DNA of 51,179 bases, taken from contig NZ_JABFCZ010000033.1 of the NCBI RefSeq assembly GCF_014692675.1, forward strand, positions 1-51,179, in the 5' to 3' direction. The stretch's first letter is position 1. Each line of letters starts with the position of its first letter. A program made the position numbers and the translations under genes. This stretch comes from Roseibium aggregatum (GTDB lineage Bacteria > Pseudomonadota > Alphaproteobacteria > Rhizobiales > Stappiaceae). Of this stretch, positions 8,265 through 18,419 are shown in pieces. Below the pieces are notes generated by a model. It searched no databases, had not been told where the DNA came from, and saw only the letters and a program-made list of their open reading frames with translations.

Positions 8265-8741
8265 ATGTCTTCAGGTGATGCGCGTATCGGCTATGAGACC
8301 TTCAAGAACCGGCAACCTGCCGCCTATGCGGCGCTGGTCGCCCTTGGAAACAGCGCCACCGAGGGCGGCCTCGACAAGGCGCTGGCGGAACTGGTCAAGC
8401 TGCGGGTTTCCCAGATCAACGGCTGCGCCTTCTGTCTTCAATTGCACCTGAACATCGCCCGCAAGCTCGGCATCGACCGGGCGAAGCTCGATCTCCTGGC
8501 GACGTGGCACGACGCCGGCGTCTTTTCCGAACGGGAAGCCGCCGCGCTGGCCTGGGCTGAAGCCCTGACACGGCTGGACGGCACCGGCGTTTCCGATGCC
8601 GCATGGTCGGCTCTGCGCGAACACTTCTCAGAAGAGGAAGCCGAACTCCTGACCATCGCCATCGGCACCATCAACACGTGGAACCGGATCGCGGGCCCGT
8701 TCCGTTTCACGCCGCTGGTTCCCGCAAAGGTCGCCGTCTGA
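8265..8741 (+). CDS. carboxymuconolactone decarboxylase / AhpD-like protein
   Basis: Protein of 158 aa with the AhpD core: C54-x-x-C57 and H61 in NGCAFCLQLH, flanked by the typical helices (ELVKLRVSQI before, EREAAALAWAEALT after). Such proteins reduce peroxidatic partners or act as alkylhydroperoxidase-like enzymes through the CxxC/His relay. The ATG at 8265 follows GGAAAGGA. It is the first gene of a three-gene operon; its TGA shares a base with the ATG of the acetyltransferase. The MarR context suggests induction by oxidants or electrophiles. Confidence 0.9.
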   Translation: MSSGDARIGYETFKNRQPAAYAALVALGNSATEGGLDKALAELVKLRVSQINGCAFCLQLHLNIARKLGIDRAKLDLLATWHDAGVFSEREAAALAWAEALTRLDGTGVSDAAWSALREHFSEEEAELLTIAIGTINTWNRIAGPFRFTPLVPAKVAV

Positions 8742-9205
8742 TGGCGGCCGCCGAAACGCTCGACCTGCGCTATGCGGACGAGGAATCAGACGTGATCCGC
8801 TGCTTTGAACTGATGCGACAGCTTCGGCCCCATCTTGCCACTGAAGGAGAATTCGTCGACCGCTGGCGCAGACAAACCGCGGCTGGCTACCGGTTGATCG
8901 CCCTGTGGCAGAACCAGACTCCCGTCGCACTCGCAGGCTTCCGCGTCCAGGAAAACCTGGTCCACGGCGTCCATCTCTACGTCGACGATCTCGTCACTGA
9001 CGAGGCCGCGCGGGGCAGCGGCTTCGGCCATATTCTGATGGATCGCCTGAAGGAGGAAGGCCGCGCGCTCGGTCTGGAAAAACTGATCCTCGACACGCCG
9101 CTTACCAATGCGCTCGGGCACCGGTTCTACTACCGCGAGGGATTGCTCGCCCGTGCCCTGCGTTTCCATGTCTCCCTCACAACCGAAGCGGGAACGGCCC
9201 GATGA
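8741..9205 (+). CDS. GNAT-family N-acetyltransferase
   Basis: Protein of 154 aa. The acetyl-CoA binding motif A is visible as VDDLVTDEAARGSGFGHILM (about residues 80-100; the R/Q-x-x-G-x-G/A pattern is RGSGFG), followed by a motif B helix and the C-terminal NALGHRFYYREG. The acceptor substrate is unknown. The start ATG overlaps the stop of the AhpD-like gene by one base, and the stop overlaps the azoreductase ATG by four, so all three genes are translationally coupled in a MarR-controlled stress operon. Confidence 0.9.
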   Translation: MAAAETLDLRYADEESDVIRCFELMRQLRPHLATEGEFVDRWRRQTAAGYRLIALWQNQTPVALAGFRVQENLVHGVHLYVDDLVTDEAARGSGFGHILMDRLKEEGRALGLEKLILDTPLTNALGHRFYYREGLLARALRFHVSLTTEAGTAR

Positions 9206-9864
9206 CCCTGCTCCACATCAGCGCCAGTCCCCGCGAAGCGCTCTCCCACAGCCGGAAAATCGGCCAGATGTTGGTCGACCGCCTGTGCGCGGAAACCGGG
9301 TTGGAAGTGACACGGCGGGATCTGGCACAGACGCCGCCGCCCTGGCCGGATGGACGCTTTGCCGAAGCCAGCCTTTGTCCGGATGATCAACGCACGAAGC
9401 GACACAGACGGGATCTGGAAATCTCCGAATCCCTGATCGCGGAGCTGGAAGCCGCCGACGCGCTGGTCATCGACAGCCCCATGCACAATTTCACCGTGCC
9501 CGCCACCTTCAAGGCATGGATCGACCTGGTGGTGCGCCCGAACCGGACATTTCGCGGAACGCCGGCCGGCAAGGTCGGATTGCTGGCGGATCGCCCGGTC
9601 GTGCTCGTCATGGCAAGCGGCGGCCCCGTCGGTGAGGCACCGCCGGCCCAGACCGATTTCCTGACCCCTTACCTGCGCTATGTCCTCGCCACCATCGGCC
9701 TGAGAGATCTGAGCACGATCTGCCTGGACAGCCTGCGCCGGGGGCCGGATGCGGTCGACCGGGCAGAGACGGCGGCCATGGCGCGGATCGACGGCATCGC
9801 CGCTCATGTCAGGGACCGGCTTGACCGGCAGGCCCTTGCGGCAAAGGCGTCAGCCGCAACTTGA
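9202..9864 (+). CDS. azoR: FMN-dependent NADH:quinone reductase / azoreductase
   Basis: Flavodoxin-like fold protein (220 aa). The N-terminal phosphate-binding segment SASPREALSHS (about 8-18), the PMHNFTVPATFKAWID segment and the following RTFRGT are hallmarks of AzoR-type quinone/azo reductases. These enzymes perform two-electron reduction of quinones, preventing redox cycling. It is the last gene of the MarR-flanked operon, which as a unit looks like defence against quinones or other electrophiles. Confidence 0.92.
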   Translation: MTLLHISASPREALSHSRKIGQMLVDRLCAETGLEVTRRDLAQTPPPWPDGRFAEASLCPDDQRTKRHRRDLEISESLIAELEAADALVIDSPMHNFTVPATFKAWIDLVVRPNRTFRGTPAGKVGLLADRPVVLVMASGGPVGEAPPAQTDFLTPYLRYVLATIGLRDLSTICLDSLRRGPDAVDRAETAAMARIDGIAAHVRDRLDRQALAAKASAAT

Positions 9865-9892
9865 GATCAGACCTCAAAGCAATCAAGCTGTC

Positions 9893-9921
9893 TTGGCGGT
9901 GACACGGAACCTCTGTAGATT
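9893..9921 (+). promoter_or_regulatory. possible sigma-70 promoter before HAD/SorC genes
   Basis: TTGGCG (9893-9898), a 17-base spacer and TAGATT (9916-9921) lie in the 111-base gap after azoR and 54 bases before the HAD start. Match to the consensus is moderate only. Confidence 0.3.
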
Positions 9922-9975
9922 TCCCGCCGCCGGGAACGGCCCTGCCCCGCTTCGCAACCCTGATTGTCGAGACCC

Positions 9976-10692
9976 ATGCCCGATTTCTCACCGATAATGG
10001 ATGCTGCCGCTCCCGTGGAAACCGGCGATATAGACCTCGTGATCTTCGACTGCGACGGCGTTCTGATCGACAGTGAGATCATCAGCGCCAGGACCCTGAT
10101 GGCAGCACTCGAGGAATTCGGTGTGGAAACCGACTTTCCCTATTTCAAGGCGAACTTCCTGGGGCGGAGCTTTCCGAAAGTCGCTGCAAACATTCGAACC
10201 ACCTTCAATGTGAACCTGCCGGAGACGTTCGAGGCCGATTACCGGCGCAAACTGCTGGCAGCCTTCGAGACCGATCTGAAGCCGGTCGAGGGCATCTTCG
10301 ACATTCTCGACGATCTCGCCGTCCGCGCCTGCGTCGCCACCAGCAGCAGCCCGGAGCGGGCGTCCCGCTCGCTGCACCTGACCGGGCTTGACCGGTATTT
10401 CGGCGACGCGGTCTTCACCGCCTCCCAGGTCGAACGCGGCAAGCCGGCGCCCGATCTTTTCCTCCACGCGGCCGCCACCAGCGGCGCCCGGCCCGAGGCC
10501 TGTCTTGTCATCGAGGATAGCGGCCCGGGCATCGAGGCGGCCAGCGCCGCCGGCATGAAGGTCTGGCATTTCGTCGGCGGCAGCCACCTGGATCAGACCG
10601 ACATTCTCGGCCAGGCATTGACACCCCCGGTTCCGTTTTTTGACACTTGGCCGTCTTTTTTTGATATGGCCCCTCAATTGAAAAAACGCTGA
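9976..10692 (+). CDS. HAD-superfamily phosphatase (beta-phosphoglucomutase-like)
   Basis: Subfamily IA HAD hydrolase, 238 aa from the ATG at 9976 (a TTG at 9964 in frame is the alternative). Motif I is DxD at D25/D27 (FDCDGVLIDSE), motif II is the TSSSP segment, motif III the K in RGKPAPDLF, and motif IV EDSGPGIEAA. Such enzymes dephosphorylate sugar or polyol phosphates. It is 18 bases before the SorC regulator and next to the polyol locus, where HAD phosphatases are common, so a polyol-phosphate or keto-sugar-phosphate substrate is plausible. Confidence 0.9.
   Translation: MPDFSPIMDAAAPVETGDIDLVIFDCDGVLIDSEIISARTLMAALEEFGVETDFPYFKANFLGRSFPKVAANIRTTFNVNLPETFEADYRRKLLAAFETDLKPVEGIFDILDDLAVRACVATSSSPERASRSLHLTGLDRYFGDAVFTASQVERGKPAPDLFLHAAATSGARPEACLVIEDSGPGIEAASAAGMKVWHFVGGSHLDQTDILGQALTPPVPFFDTWPSFFDMAPQLKKR
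10640..10668 (+). promoter_or_regulatory. possible promoter for the SorC regulator gene
   Basis: TTGACA (10640-10645), a 17-base T-rich spacer and GATATG (10663-10668) lie inside the 3' end of the HAD gene, about 40 bases before the regulator start. The -35 is a perfect consensus; the -10 is weaker. Confidence 0.4.
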
Positions 10693-10710
10693 TCGCTGAC
10701 GGAACCGAGT

Positions 10711-11667
10711 ATGGCAGCCAAGACGGACATCGACGCTACGCGCCTGGATGACGCGGCCCGCGCGGGCTGGCTGTATTACGTGGCCGGCAACACCCAGGAC
10801 GAAATCGCCCGCAAGCTGGGCGTCTCCCGCCAGTCCGCACAGCGTCTCGTCTCGCTTGCCGTCAGCGAACGGCTGATCAAGGTCCGCCTCGACCATCCGA
10901 TCGCCCGTTGCATGGAACTCGCCGCCCGCATGAAGGAGCATTTCGGGCTGGAAATGTGCGAGATCGTCCCGAGCGACCCTGCCGACCCCTATTCCATTGT
11001 CGGTCTGGCCCAGGCGGCGGCGGCGGAAATGGAGCGGCATCTCAAATGCCCCGATCCGAAGATCATCGCCTTCGGCACCGGTCGGACGCTCCGGGCTTCG
11101 GTCGAACAATTGCCGCTGATGGACTGCCCGCAGCACAAGATCGTCTCCCTGCTCGGCAACATGAACTTCGACGGCTCGGCTTCCGCCTATAACGTCATCA
11201 TCCGCATGGCGGACCGGGTCAACGCGACCCATTACCCGATGCCGCTCCCGGTCTTTGCCCGCTCGACGGAAGAACGCACCCTGCTCCACGGCCTGGAACC
11301 GGTGCACAACATCCTGGAACTCTCCGCTAAGGCCGATGTGACCTTCGTCGGCGTCGGCAACATGGACGAAACCGCGCCGCTTTACGTCGACGGTTTTATC
11401 AATCTTTCCGAGCTGAACGATCTCACCGCCGCCGGTGCGGTCGGCGAAATCACCAGCTGGGTCTATGACCGCAACGGCCAGCTCATCGAAGGGCTGACCA
11501 ACAGCCGGGTGGCCAGCGCGCCTCTGGAACCGGCTACCTCCCGGACCGTGATCGGCATCGCCGCCGGCGAAGGGAAGGTCGGGGCCATCGGCGGCGCCCT
11601 GCGCGGCCGCCTCCTAAGCGGCCTGATCACCAACGAAGCGACGGCCGAAAGCCTGCTGGCGGGCTGA
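10711..11667 (+). CDS. SorC/DeoR-type sugar-binding transcriptional regulator
   Basis: Regulator of 318 aa. The N-terminal helix-turn-helix lies around residues 26-48 (NTQDEIARKLGVSRQSAQRLV), followed by a SorC sugar-binding domain (about 60-315) of the NagB/RpiA-like fold with the FGTGRTLRASVEQL segment. Proteins of this family control polyol and sugar operons in response to phosphorylated or free sugar. It is transcribed towards smoE, with a 288-base gap that carries a strong palindrome, and is the evident regulator of the polyol locus. Confidence 0.92.
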   Translation: MAAKTDIDATRLDDAARAGWLYYVAGNTQDEIARKLGVSRQSAQRLVSLAVSERLIKVRLDHPIARCMELAARMKEHFGLEMCEIVPSDPADPYSIVGLAQAAAAEMERHLKCPDPKIIAFGTGRTLRASVEQLPLMDCPQHKIVSLLGNMNFDGSASAYNVIIRMADRVNATHYPMPLPVFARSTEERTLLHGLEPVHNILELSAKADVTFVGVGNMDETAPLYVDGFINLSELNDLTAAGAVGEITSWVYDRNGQLIEGLTNSRVASAPLEPATSRTVIGIAAGEGKVGAIGGALRGRLLSGLITNEATAESLLAG

Positions 11668-11877
11668 ACACGCCCGAAATCGGTTGTGAAAACGACCCGA
11701 TACGTCGGTTAGATTGCAAAGACACCGCTCCCGGCACCTTCCAGTTTGTGCGGGAAAACCGGCATCCGAGACGGTCGCTTCGGTGGACAGCCAATTTTCC
11801 TGTTCACTAACCCTCAGAAATAAAACAGAATTTTGCGCCGCAACAACGAAAGTCCGCCAGCTTGCGTCGGGACCATC

Positions 11878-11933
11878 TTGACGTAACGGCGCACATTTGT
11901 GAGAATTTGCCCGTTGTATTAGCAAATGCTCAC
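11878..11933 (+). promoter_or_regulatory. smo operon promoter overlapped by a 12-bp-arm palindrome (probable SorC operator)
   Basis: A promoter-like TTGACG (11878-11883), 17-base spacer and GAGAAT (11901-11906) are seen. The palindrome arms GTGAGAATTTGC (11899-11910) and GCAAATGCTCAC (11922-11933) match at 11 of 12 positions around an 11-base spacer. The left arm covers the -10 and the right arm ends 22 bases before smoE. Binding here would directly block or position RNA polymerase. The rest of 11668-11877 holds nothing recognisable. Confidence 0.6.
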
Positions 11934-11955
11934 TCATGAGCTTTGGGAGGAAATC

Positions 11956-13269
11956 ATGACCGTTTTCGTACGCGCCCTCTTGGGGGCGACCGCATTGACG
12001 CTGGCTGTTTCGCCCGCGCTCGCCGAAAAACTCACCATCGCGACCGTCAACAACGGCGACATGATCCGCATGCAGAAGCTGACGGACGATTTCACCGCGA
12101 AGAACCCGGACATCGAACTGGAATGGGTGACGCTTGAGGAAAACGTCCTGCGCCAGCGCGTGACCACGGATATCGCCACCAACGGCGGCCAGTACGACAT
12201 CATGACCATCGGCACCTACGAGGTTCCGATTTGGGCCAAGCAGGGCTGGCTGGTCGACCTGAATGACCTGCCCGCTTCCTACGATATCGATGACCTGCTG
12301 CCGGCGATCCGCGGCGGCCTGACCGTCGACGGCAAGCTCTATGCGGCCCCGTTCTACGGCGAAAGCTCCATGGTCATGTACCGCACCGACCTGATGAAGA
12401 AGGCCAACCTGGAAATGCCGGACGCGCCGACCTGGGACTTCATCAAACAGGCTGCGGCAGCCATGACCGACAAGAACAACGAGGTCTACGGCATCTGCCT
12501 GCGCGGCAAGGCCGGCTGGGGCGAGAACATGGCGTTCCTGACCGCCATGTCCAATTCCTACGGCGCCCGCTGGTTCGACATGGACTGGAAGCCCCAGTTC
12601 GACAGCGAGGCCTGGAAGGCGACGCTCACCGACTACCTCGACCTGATGAACAACTACGGTCCTCCAGGCGCCTCCAACAACGGCTTCAACGAGAACCTGT
12701 CCCTGTTCCAGACCGGCAAGTGCGGCATGTGGATCGACGCCACGGTGGCCGCATCCTTCGTGACCAACCCGAAGGATTCCACGGTTGCCGACAAGGTCGG
12801 CTTCGCCCTGGCGCCGGACAAGGGGCTCGGCAAGCGCGGCAACTGGCTGTGGGCCTGGAGCCTGGGCATCCCTGCCGGCTCTCAGAAAGTGGATGCCGCC
12901 AAGAAGTTCATCGCCTGGGCGACCTCCAAGGACTACCTTAAACTGGTCGCCGACAAGGAAGGCTGGGCGAACGTTCCTCCCGGAACCCGCACCTCGCTCT
13001 ACGAGAACCCGAAATACCAGGAGGCTGCGCCTTTCGCCAAGATGACGCTGGAAAGCATCAATGCGGCCGACCCGCAGCACCCGACCGTGGACGAAGTCCC
13101 TTACGTCGGCGTCCAGTTCGTCGCCATTCCTGAATTCCAGGGGATCGGCACGGCCGTCGGCCAGCAGTTCTCAGCCGCCCTCGCGGGCACCGTGACCGCG
13201 GACCAGGCGCTGAAGAACGCACAGATGATAACCGAGCGCACCATGATGAAGGCCGGTTACATCAAATAA
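11956..13269 (+). CDS. smoE: polyol (sorbitol/mannitol) ABC transporter binding protein
   Basis: Periplasmic binding protein of the CUT1 class (437 aa), SmoE-like. The signal peptide runs to about residue 23 (ALTLAVSPALA-EKL). The mature protein has the SBP_bac_1 layout, with the conserved LEWVTLEENVLRQRVTTD segment near the N-terminus. The ATG at 11956 follows GGGAGG (11945-11950); an in-frame ATG at 11926 lies inside the palindrome and is unlikely. It is the first and probably most strongly expressed gene of the smo operon, followed by a hairpin before the permeases. It delivers mannitol, sorbitol or related polyols to SmoFG. Confidence 0.94.
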   Translation: MTVFVRALLGATALTLAVSPALAEKLTIATVNNGDMIRMQKLTDDFTAKNPDIELEWVTLEENVLRQRVTTDIATNGGQYDIMTIGTYEVPIWAKQGWLVDLNDLPASYDIDDLLPAIRGGLTVDGKLYAAPFYGESSMVMYRTDLMKKANLEMPDAPTWDFIKQAAAAMTDKNNEVYGICLRGKAGWGENMAFLTAMSNSYGARWFDMDWKPQFDSEAWKATLTDYLDLMNNYGPPGASNNGFNENLSLFQTGKCGMWIDATVAASFVTNPKDSTVADKVGFALAPDKGLGKRGNWLWAWSLGIPAGSQKVDAAKKFIAWATSKDYLKLVADKEGWANVPPGTRTSLYENPKYQEAAPFAKMTLESINAADPQHPTVDEVPYVGVQFVAIPEFQGIGTAVGQQFSAALAGTVTADQALKNAQMITERTMMKAGYIK

Positions 13270-13283
13270 GCGATGCCTAAACT

Positions 13284-13318
13284 CGGGCCGGTTCCAGCCG
13301 GAGCCGGCCCGTTCTTTT
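13284..13318 (+). terminator. intercistronic terminator-like hairpin after smoE
   Basis: CGGGCCGG (13284-13291) pairs with CCGGCCCG (13304-13311). The inner bases extend the stem to about 12 bp with G-T pairing around an AGCC loop. TTCTTTT follows (13312-13318). Partial termination here would keep binding-protein mRNA in excess over permease mRNA. Confidence 0.7.
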
Positions 13319-13346
13319 CACGCATCTTTTTCGATTGGCTGAACCA

Positions 13347-14219
13347 ATGGCAACCGCTCATTCCCGCGTTGCGGCGCGGTTCATGATCTCACCTGCCGTG
13401 CTATTACTGCTTGGCTGGATGATCGTTCCGCTCTCCATGACCATCTATTTCTCGTTCCTCAGCTACAACCTGCTGATGCCGGGAATGGAAGAGTTCATCG
13501 GCTTCACCAACTACAGGTTCTTCCTGACCGATCCCGCGTTTTTCGCAGCACTTGCCAACACCCTTCTGCTGGTCGGCGGCGTGCTCGTCATCACCATCGT
13601 CGGCGGAACCGCACTCGCTCTGCTGCTCGATCAGCCGTTCTGGGGCCAGGGCATCGTCCGGATCCTTGTCATTGCCCCGTTCTTCGTCATGCCGACGGTT
13701 TCCGCGCTGGTGTGGAAGAACATGTTCATGAACCCGGTCAACGGCCTGTTCGCCCATCTGGCCAAGGCGATTGGGCTTGAGCCGTTCGACTTCCTCGCCC
13801 ATGCCCCGCTCGCATCGATCATCCTGATCGTCGCCTGGCAGTGGCTCCCGTTCGCCACCCTGATCCTGCTGACCGCCCTGCAGTCACTCGACCAGGAGCA
13901 ACTGGAAGCATCGGAGATGGACGGCGCCAATTTCGGCAACCGGTTCATCTATATCGTCCTGCCGCACATGGCCCGCGCCATCACGGTCGTGGTCCTGATC
14001 CAGACCATTTTCCTGCTGTCGGTCTTCGCCGAGATCCTGGTCACCACCAACGGCGGCCCGGGCTATGCGTCCACCAACATCACCTACCTCGTCTACGCCC
14101 AGTCGCTCCTTCAGTTCGACGTGGGCGGCGGTTCCGCCGGCGGCATCGTTGCCGTCATCCTGGCCAACATCGTTGCTGTCTTCCTGATGCGGATGATCGG
14201 CAAGAACCTGGAGGCCTGA
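13347..14219 (+). CDS. smoF: polyol ABC transporter permease
   Basis: Inner-membrane permease (290 aa) of the MalF/SmoF type with six predicted spans and the EAA loop around LEASEMDGANFGNRFIYIVLPHM. The start at the ATG 13347 (MATAHSRVAARF) is preferred over an in-frame TTG at 13335. No strong ribosome binding site is visible. It ends two bases before smoG and works with it as the membrane channel of the SmoEFGK importer. Confidence 0.92.
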   Translation: MATAHSRVAARFMISPAVLLLLGWMIVPLSMTIYFSFLSYNLLMPGMEEFIGFTNYRFFLTDPAFFAALANTLLLVGGVLVITIVGGTALALLLDQPFWGQGIVRILVIAPFFVMPTVSALVWKNMFMNPVNGLFAHLAKAIGLEPFDFLAHAPLASIILIVAWQWLPFATLILLTALQSLDQEQLEASEMDGANFGNRFIYIVLPHMARAITVVVLIQTIFLLSVFAEILVTTNGGPGYASTNITYLVYAQSLLQFDVGGGSAGGIVAVILANIVAVFLMRMIGKNLEA

Positions 14220-14221
14220 GC

Positions 14222-15052
14222 ATGGCACGGCGTGTTTCAAACCGGCGCAAGACCCTGGTGACGATTGTCGCCTGGGCCGTCGGCATCGCGATCTTCTTTC
14301 CGATTCTCTGGACAATCCTGACCAGCTTCAAGACCGAGGCCGAGGCGATCGCTTCGCCTCCGAAGTTCCTGTTCTTCGACTGGACGCTGGAGAACTATGC
14401 CGAGGTAAATTCCAGGTCGAACTACTTCCTGCACTTCATGAACTCGGTGATTATCTCCGTGGGCTCGACCCTGCTCGGACTGGCAATCGCCATCCCCGCC
14501 GCCTGGTCGATGGCCTTCGTGCCCGGCAAGCGGACGAAGGACGTGCTGATGTGGATGCTGTCCACGAAGATGCTGCCGCCGGTCGGCGTTCTGATCCCGA
14601 TCTACCTTCTGTTCCGGGACAGCGGCCTTCTGGACACCCGGCTCGGACTGGTGATCGTCCTGACCCTGATCAACCTGCCGATCATCGTCTGGATGCTGTT
14701 CACCTACTTCAAGGAAATCCCGGGCGAGATCCTGGAGGCGGCCCGCATGGACGGCGCCGGCCTGTGGGAGGAAGTGGTCCACGTGCTCACCCCCATGGCG
14801 GTGCCAGGCATTGCCTCGACCCTTCTGCTCAACATCATCCTCGCCTGGAACGAGGCCTTCTGGACCCTCAACCTGACAGCGGCCAAGGCGGCGCCACTCA
14901 CGGCCTTCATCGCCAGCTATTCCAGCCCGGAAGGCCTGTTCTACGCAAAACTCTCAGCCGCCTCGACCCTCGCCATCGCTCCGATCCTTGTTCTCGGCTG
15001 GTTCAGCCAGAAACAGCTGGTGCGCGGCCTGACCTTTGGCGCTGTGAAGTAG
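14222..15052 (+). CDS. smoG: polyol ABC transporter permease
   Basis: Inner-membrane permease (276 aa) of the MalG/SmoG type. A basic N-terminus (ARRVSNRRK) precedes the first span; the EAA loop is EAARMDGAGLWEEVVHVLTPMA. The ATG at 14222 is two bases after the smoF stop. A longer open frame upstream overlaps smoF and is not coding. It is followed ten bases later by the ATPase gene. Confidence 0.93.
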   Translation: MARRVSNRRKTLVTIVAWAVGIAIFFPILWTILTSFKTEAEAIASPPKFLFFDWTLENYAEVNSRSNYFLHFMNSVIISVGSTLLGLAIAIPAAWSMAFVPGKRTKDVLMWMLSTKMLPPVGVLIPIYLLFRDSGLLDTRLGLVIVLTLINLPIIVWMLFTYFKEIPGEILEAARMDGAGLWEEVVHVLTPMAVPGIASTLLLNIILAWNEAFWTLNLTAAKAAPLTAFIASYSSPEGLFYAKLSAASTLAIAPILVLGWFSQKQLVRGLTFGAVK

Positions 15053-15062
15053 GAGCCGAACG

Positions 15063-16060
<998 letters not shown>

Positions 16061-16061
<1 letters not shown>

Positions 16062-16834
16062 TGCAGCGTCTGGCGGACAAGACGGCCCTCATCACCGGCG
16101 CCGCGCGCGGCATCGGCAGGGCTTTCGCGGAAGCTTACGTGCGTGAAGGCGCCACCGTCGTCATTGCTGATATCGATCTGGGCCGGGCGAAGCAGACCGC
16201 GGCGGATATCGGGCCCAAGGCCCATGCCTGTGCGCTGGATGTCACCAGCCAGGCCTCCATCGACGACGCGGTTGCCGCCACCGTCCGCGACTTCGGCGGC
16301 ATCGACATTCTGATCAACAATGCCGCCCTGTTCGACCTTGCCCCCATCGTCGAGATCACCCGTGACAGCTACGACCGGCTGTTTTCGATCAACCTGGCCG
16401 GCTGCCTGTTCACATTGCAGGCGGTCGCCAAGACCATGATCGCGCGCGGCAGGGGCGGCAAGATCATCAACATGGCGAGCCAGGCCGGACGCCGCGGCGA
16501 GCCCCTGGTTGCCGTCTACTGCGCCACCAAGGCCGCCGTCATCAGCCTGACCCAGTCCGCTGGCCTCGACCTGATCAAACACGGCATCAACGTGAACGCG
16601 ATCGCGCCCGGCGTCGTCGACGGCGAACATTGGGACGGCGTCGACGCACTGTTTGCGAAATACGAACACCGAGCACCCGGCGAGAAGAAACGTCTCGTCG
16701 GCGAGGCCGTGCCCTTTGGGCGCATGGGAACCGCGGAAGACCTGACCGGCATGGCGGTTTTCCTGGCCGGCCCGGAAAGCGATTACATCGTCGCCCAGAC
16801 CTACAACGTCGACGGCGGCAACTGGATGAGTTGA
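16061..16834 (+). CDS. smoS: sorbitol dehydrogenase, short-chain type
   Basis: Short-chain dehydrogenase (257 aa) that most likely oxidises D-sorbitol to fructose, or galactitol, with NAD. The cofactor motif TGAARGIG lies at 12-19, the catalytic S140, Y153 and K157 are present (YCATK), and NNA is at 86-89. It overlaps the smoK stop by one base. The arrangement smoK-smoS-mtlK is the same as in described alphaproteobacterial polyol operons. 98 bases separate it from mtlK. Confidence 0.92.
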
Positions 16835-16932
16835 CAAGCGGGTGTCCGGCCCTCCCTCCGGCCCCGCATTCCCTGTCCATGTCCCGACGGCAAACCGCTG
16901 CCGGGGCATGGACCAAGACATAAGAGGCGAAC

Positions 16933-18408
16933 GTGGCAAGGAACTTGTCTCTGTCCACCCTGCCGGAAATCGACGCGAAGGTCGAAAAGCCGGCCTATGC
17001 TCGTGAAGATCTCACTCCGGGCATCGTGCACATCGGTGTCGGCAACTTTCACCGGGCCCATCAGGCGGTCTATCTCGACCGGCTGTTCAACAAGGGGCTG
17101 GACCATGACTGGGCCCTGATCGGCGCCGGCATCAAACCCTATGATGCGGCCATGCGCGACCGTCTGGCGCCCCAGGACTGGCTCACGACCGTTGTCGAAC
17201 TGGACCCGGGCGGACTGAATGCCCGCATCACCGGCGCGATGATCGACTTCACGGAAACCGACCCGACCAGCCTGATCGCGACCCTGATAAGGCCGGAGAT
17301 CCGGATCGTGTCGCTGACCATCACCGAAGGTGGTTATTACGTCGACGCCAAGACCGGCGGCTTCGACGGCACGCATCCGGATATCGCCCATGATGCGGAA
17401 AACCCGGGCGATCCGCAGACGGTCTTCGGCATCCTGATTGCCGCCCTTGGACTGCGCAAGGACAACGGTATTGCCCCTTTCACTGTGCTATCGTGCGACA
17501 ACCTCCCCGAAAACGGCTACGTGGCCCGACAGGCACTGGTCGGCCTTGCCCGGCTCATGGCGCCGGATCTCGCCGGCTGGATCGAGGCGGATGTTGCCTT
17601 CCCCAACAGCATGGTCGACTGCATCACGCCGGCGACCTCCGACCGGGAACGCACTCTGGTCCGGAATAAGTTCGGCATCGAGGATGCCGCCCCCGTCGCC
17701 TGCGAACCGTTCCGCCAATGGGTGATGGAAGACCGCTTCCCGACCGGGCGGCCGCGCCTGGAGGAAGTCGGCGTCGAATTCGTTGCCGATGTGGCGCCTT
17801 ACGAACTGATGAAGCTGCGCATCCTGAACGGCGGCCATGCGGCCATTGCCTATCCGTCGGCACTGCTCGGCCATACCTATGTCCACGAGGCCATGGCCGA
17901 TCCCGAAATCGCCGGCTGGCTGGATCGGCTGATCCGCAGCGAGGTCATCCCGGTGGTGCCGAAGATCCCGGGTATCTCTTTTGAGACCTATCTGCAAACC
18001 TGCGCGGAGCGGTTCGCCAATCCGGCCGTCGGCGACACCGTCGCCCGCCTGTGCCTGGACGGGTCGAACCGCCAGCCGAAATTCATCCTGCCGACCATCG
18101 CCGACGCCCTTCGCTCCGGCCGGTCCATCGAGGGCCTGGCGCTGGAAGTGGCCTTCTGGTGCCGCTATTGCGCCGAAACCGCGGTTGTCGCGAACGATAT
18201 CCCGCTGGAGGACGAACGCCGGGAACTCCTTCAGTCCGCGGCACTGGCGGCCCGTGACGATCCTGCCGTCTTCCTTGAAATCGGGGAGGTGTTCGGAGAT
18301 CTCGGCCGGGACGAAAGGTTCAGATCCGCCTTTTCCCGGCAATTGGAAACGGTCTGGAAAGACGGCACGCGCGCGGTCCTGCAGCGGTTCCTGGAAAAAG
18401 TCGCCTGA
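16933..18408 (+). CDS. mtlK: mannitol 2-dehydrogenase
   Basis: Polyol-specific long-chain dehydrogenase (491 aa, the usual length for the family), oxidising D-mannitol to fructose with NAD. The N-terminal nucleotide-binding motif is GIVHIGVGNFHRAHQ, and the catalytic K-x4-N-x2-H motif is KLRILNGGH near residue 295. It starts with GTG at 16933 after AAGAGGCG. It is the last gene of the polyol locus and ends 11 bases from the convergent racemase-like gene. No fructokinase or xylulokinase gene is in the window, so the product must be phosphorylated by a kinase encoded elsewhere. Confidence 0.95.
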   Translation: MARNLSLSTLPEIDAKVEKPAYAREDLTPGIVHIGVGNFHRAHQAVYLDRLFNKGLDHDWALIGAGIKPYDAAMRDRLAPQDWLTTVVELDPGGLNARITGAMIDFTETDPTSLIATLIRPEIRIVSLTITEGGYYVDAKTGGFDGTHPDIAHDAENPGDPQTVFGILIAALGLRKDNGIAPFTVLSCDNLPENGYVARQALVGLARLMAPDLAGWIEADVAFPNSMVDCITPATSDRERTLVRNKFGIEDAAPVACEPFRQWVMEDRFPTGRPRLEEVGVEFVADVAPYELMKLRILNGGHAAIAYPSALLGHTYVHEAMADPEIAGWLDRLIRSEVIPVVPKIPGISFETYLQTCAERFANPAVGDTVARLCLDGSNRQPKFILPTIADALRSGRSIEGLALEVAFWCRYCAETAVVANDIPLEDERRELLQSAALAARDDPAVFLEIGEVFGDLGRDERFRSAFSRQLETVWKDGTRAVLQRFLEKVA

Positions 18409-18419
18409 TCGATGGACGT

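Noticed and set aside
11614..13080. Leftward frame of 488 codons
   Set aside because: Antisense to smoE and its promoter; no motifs.
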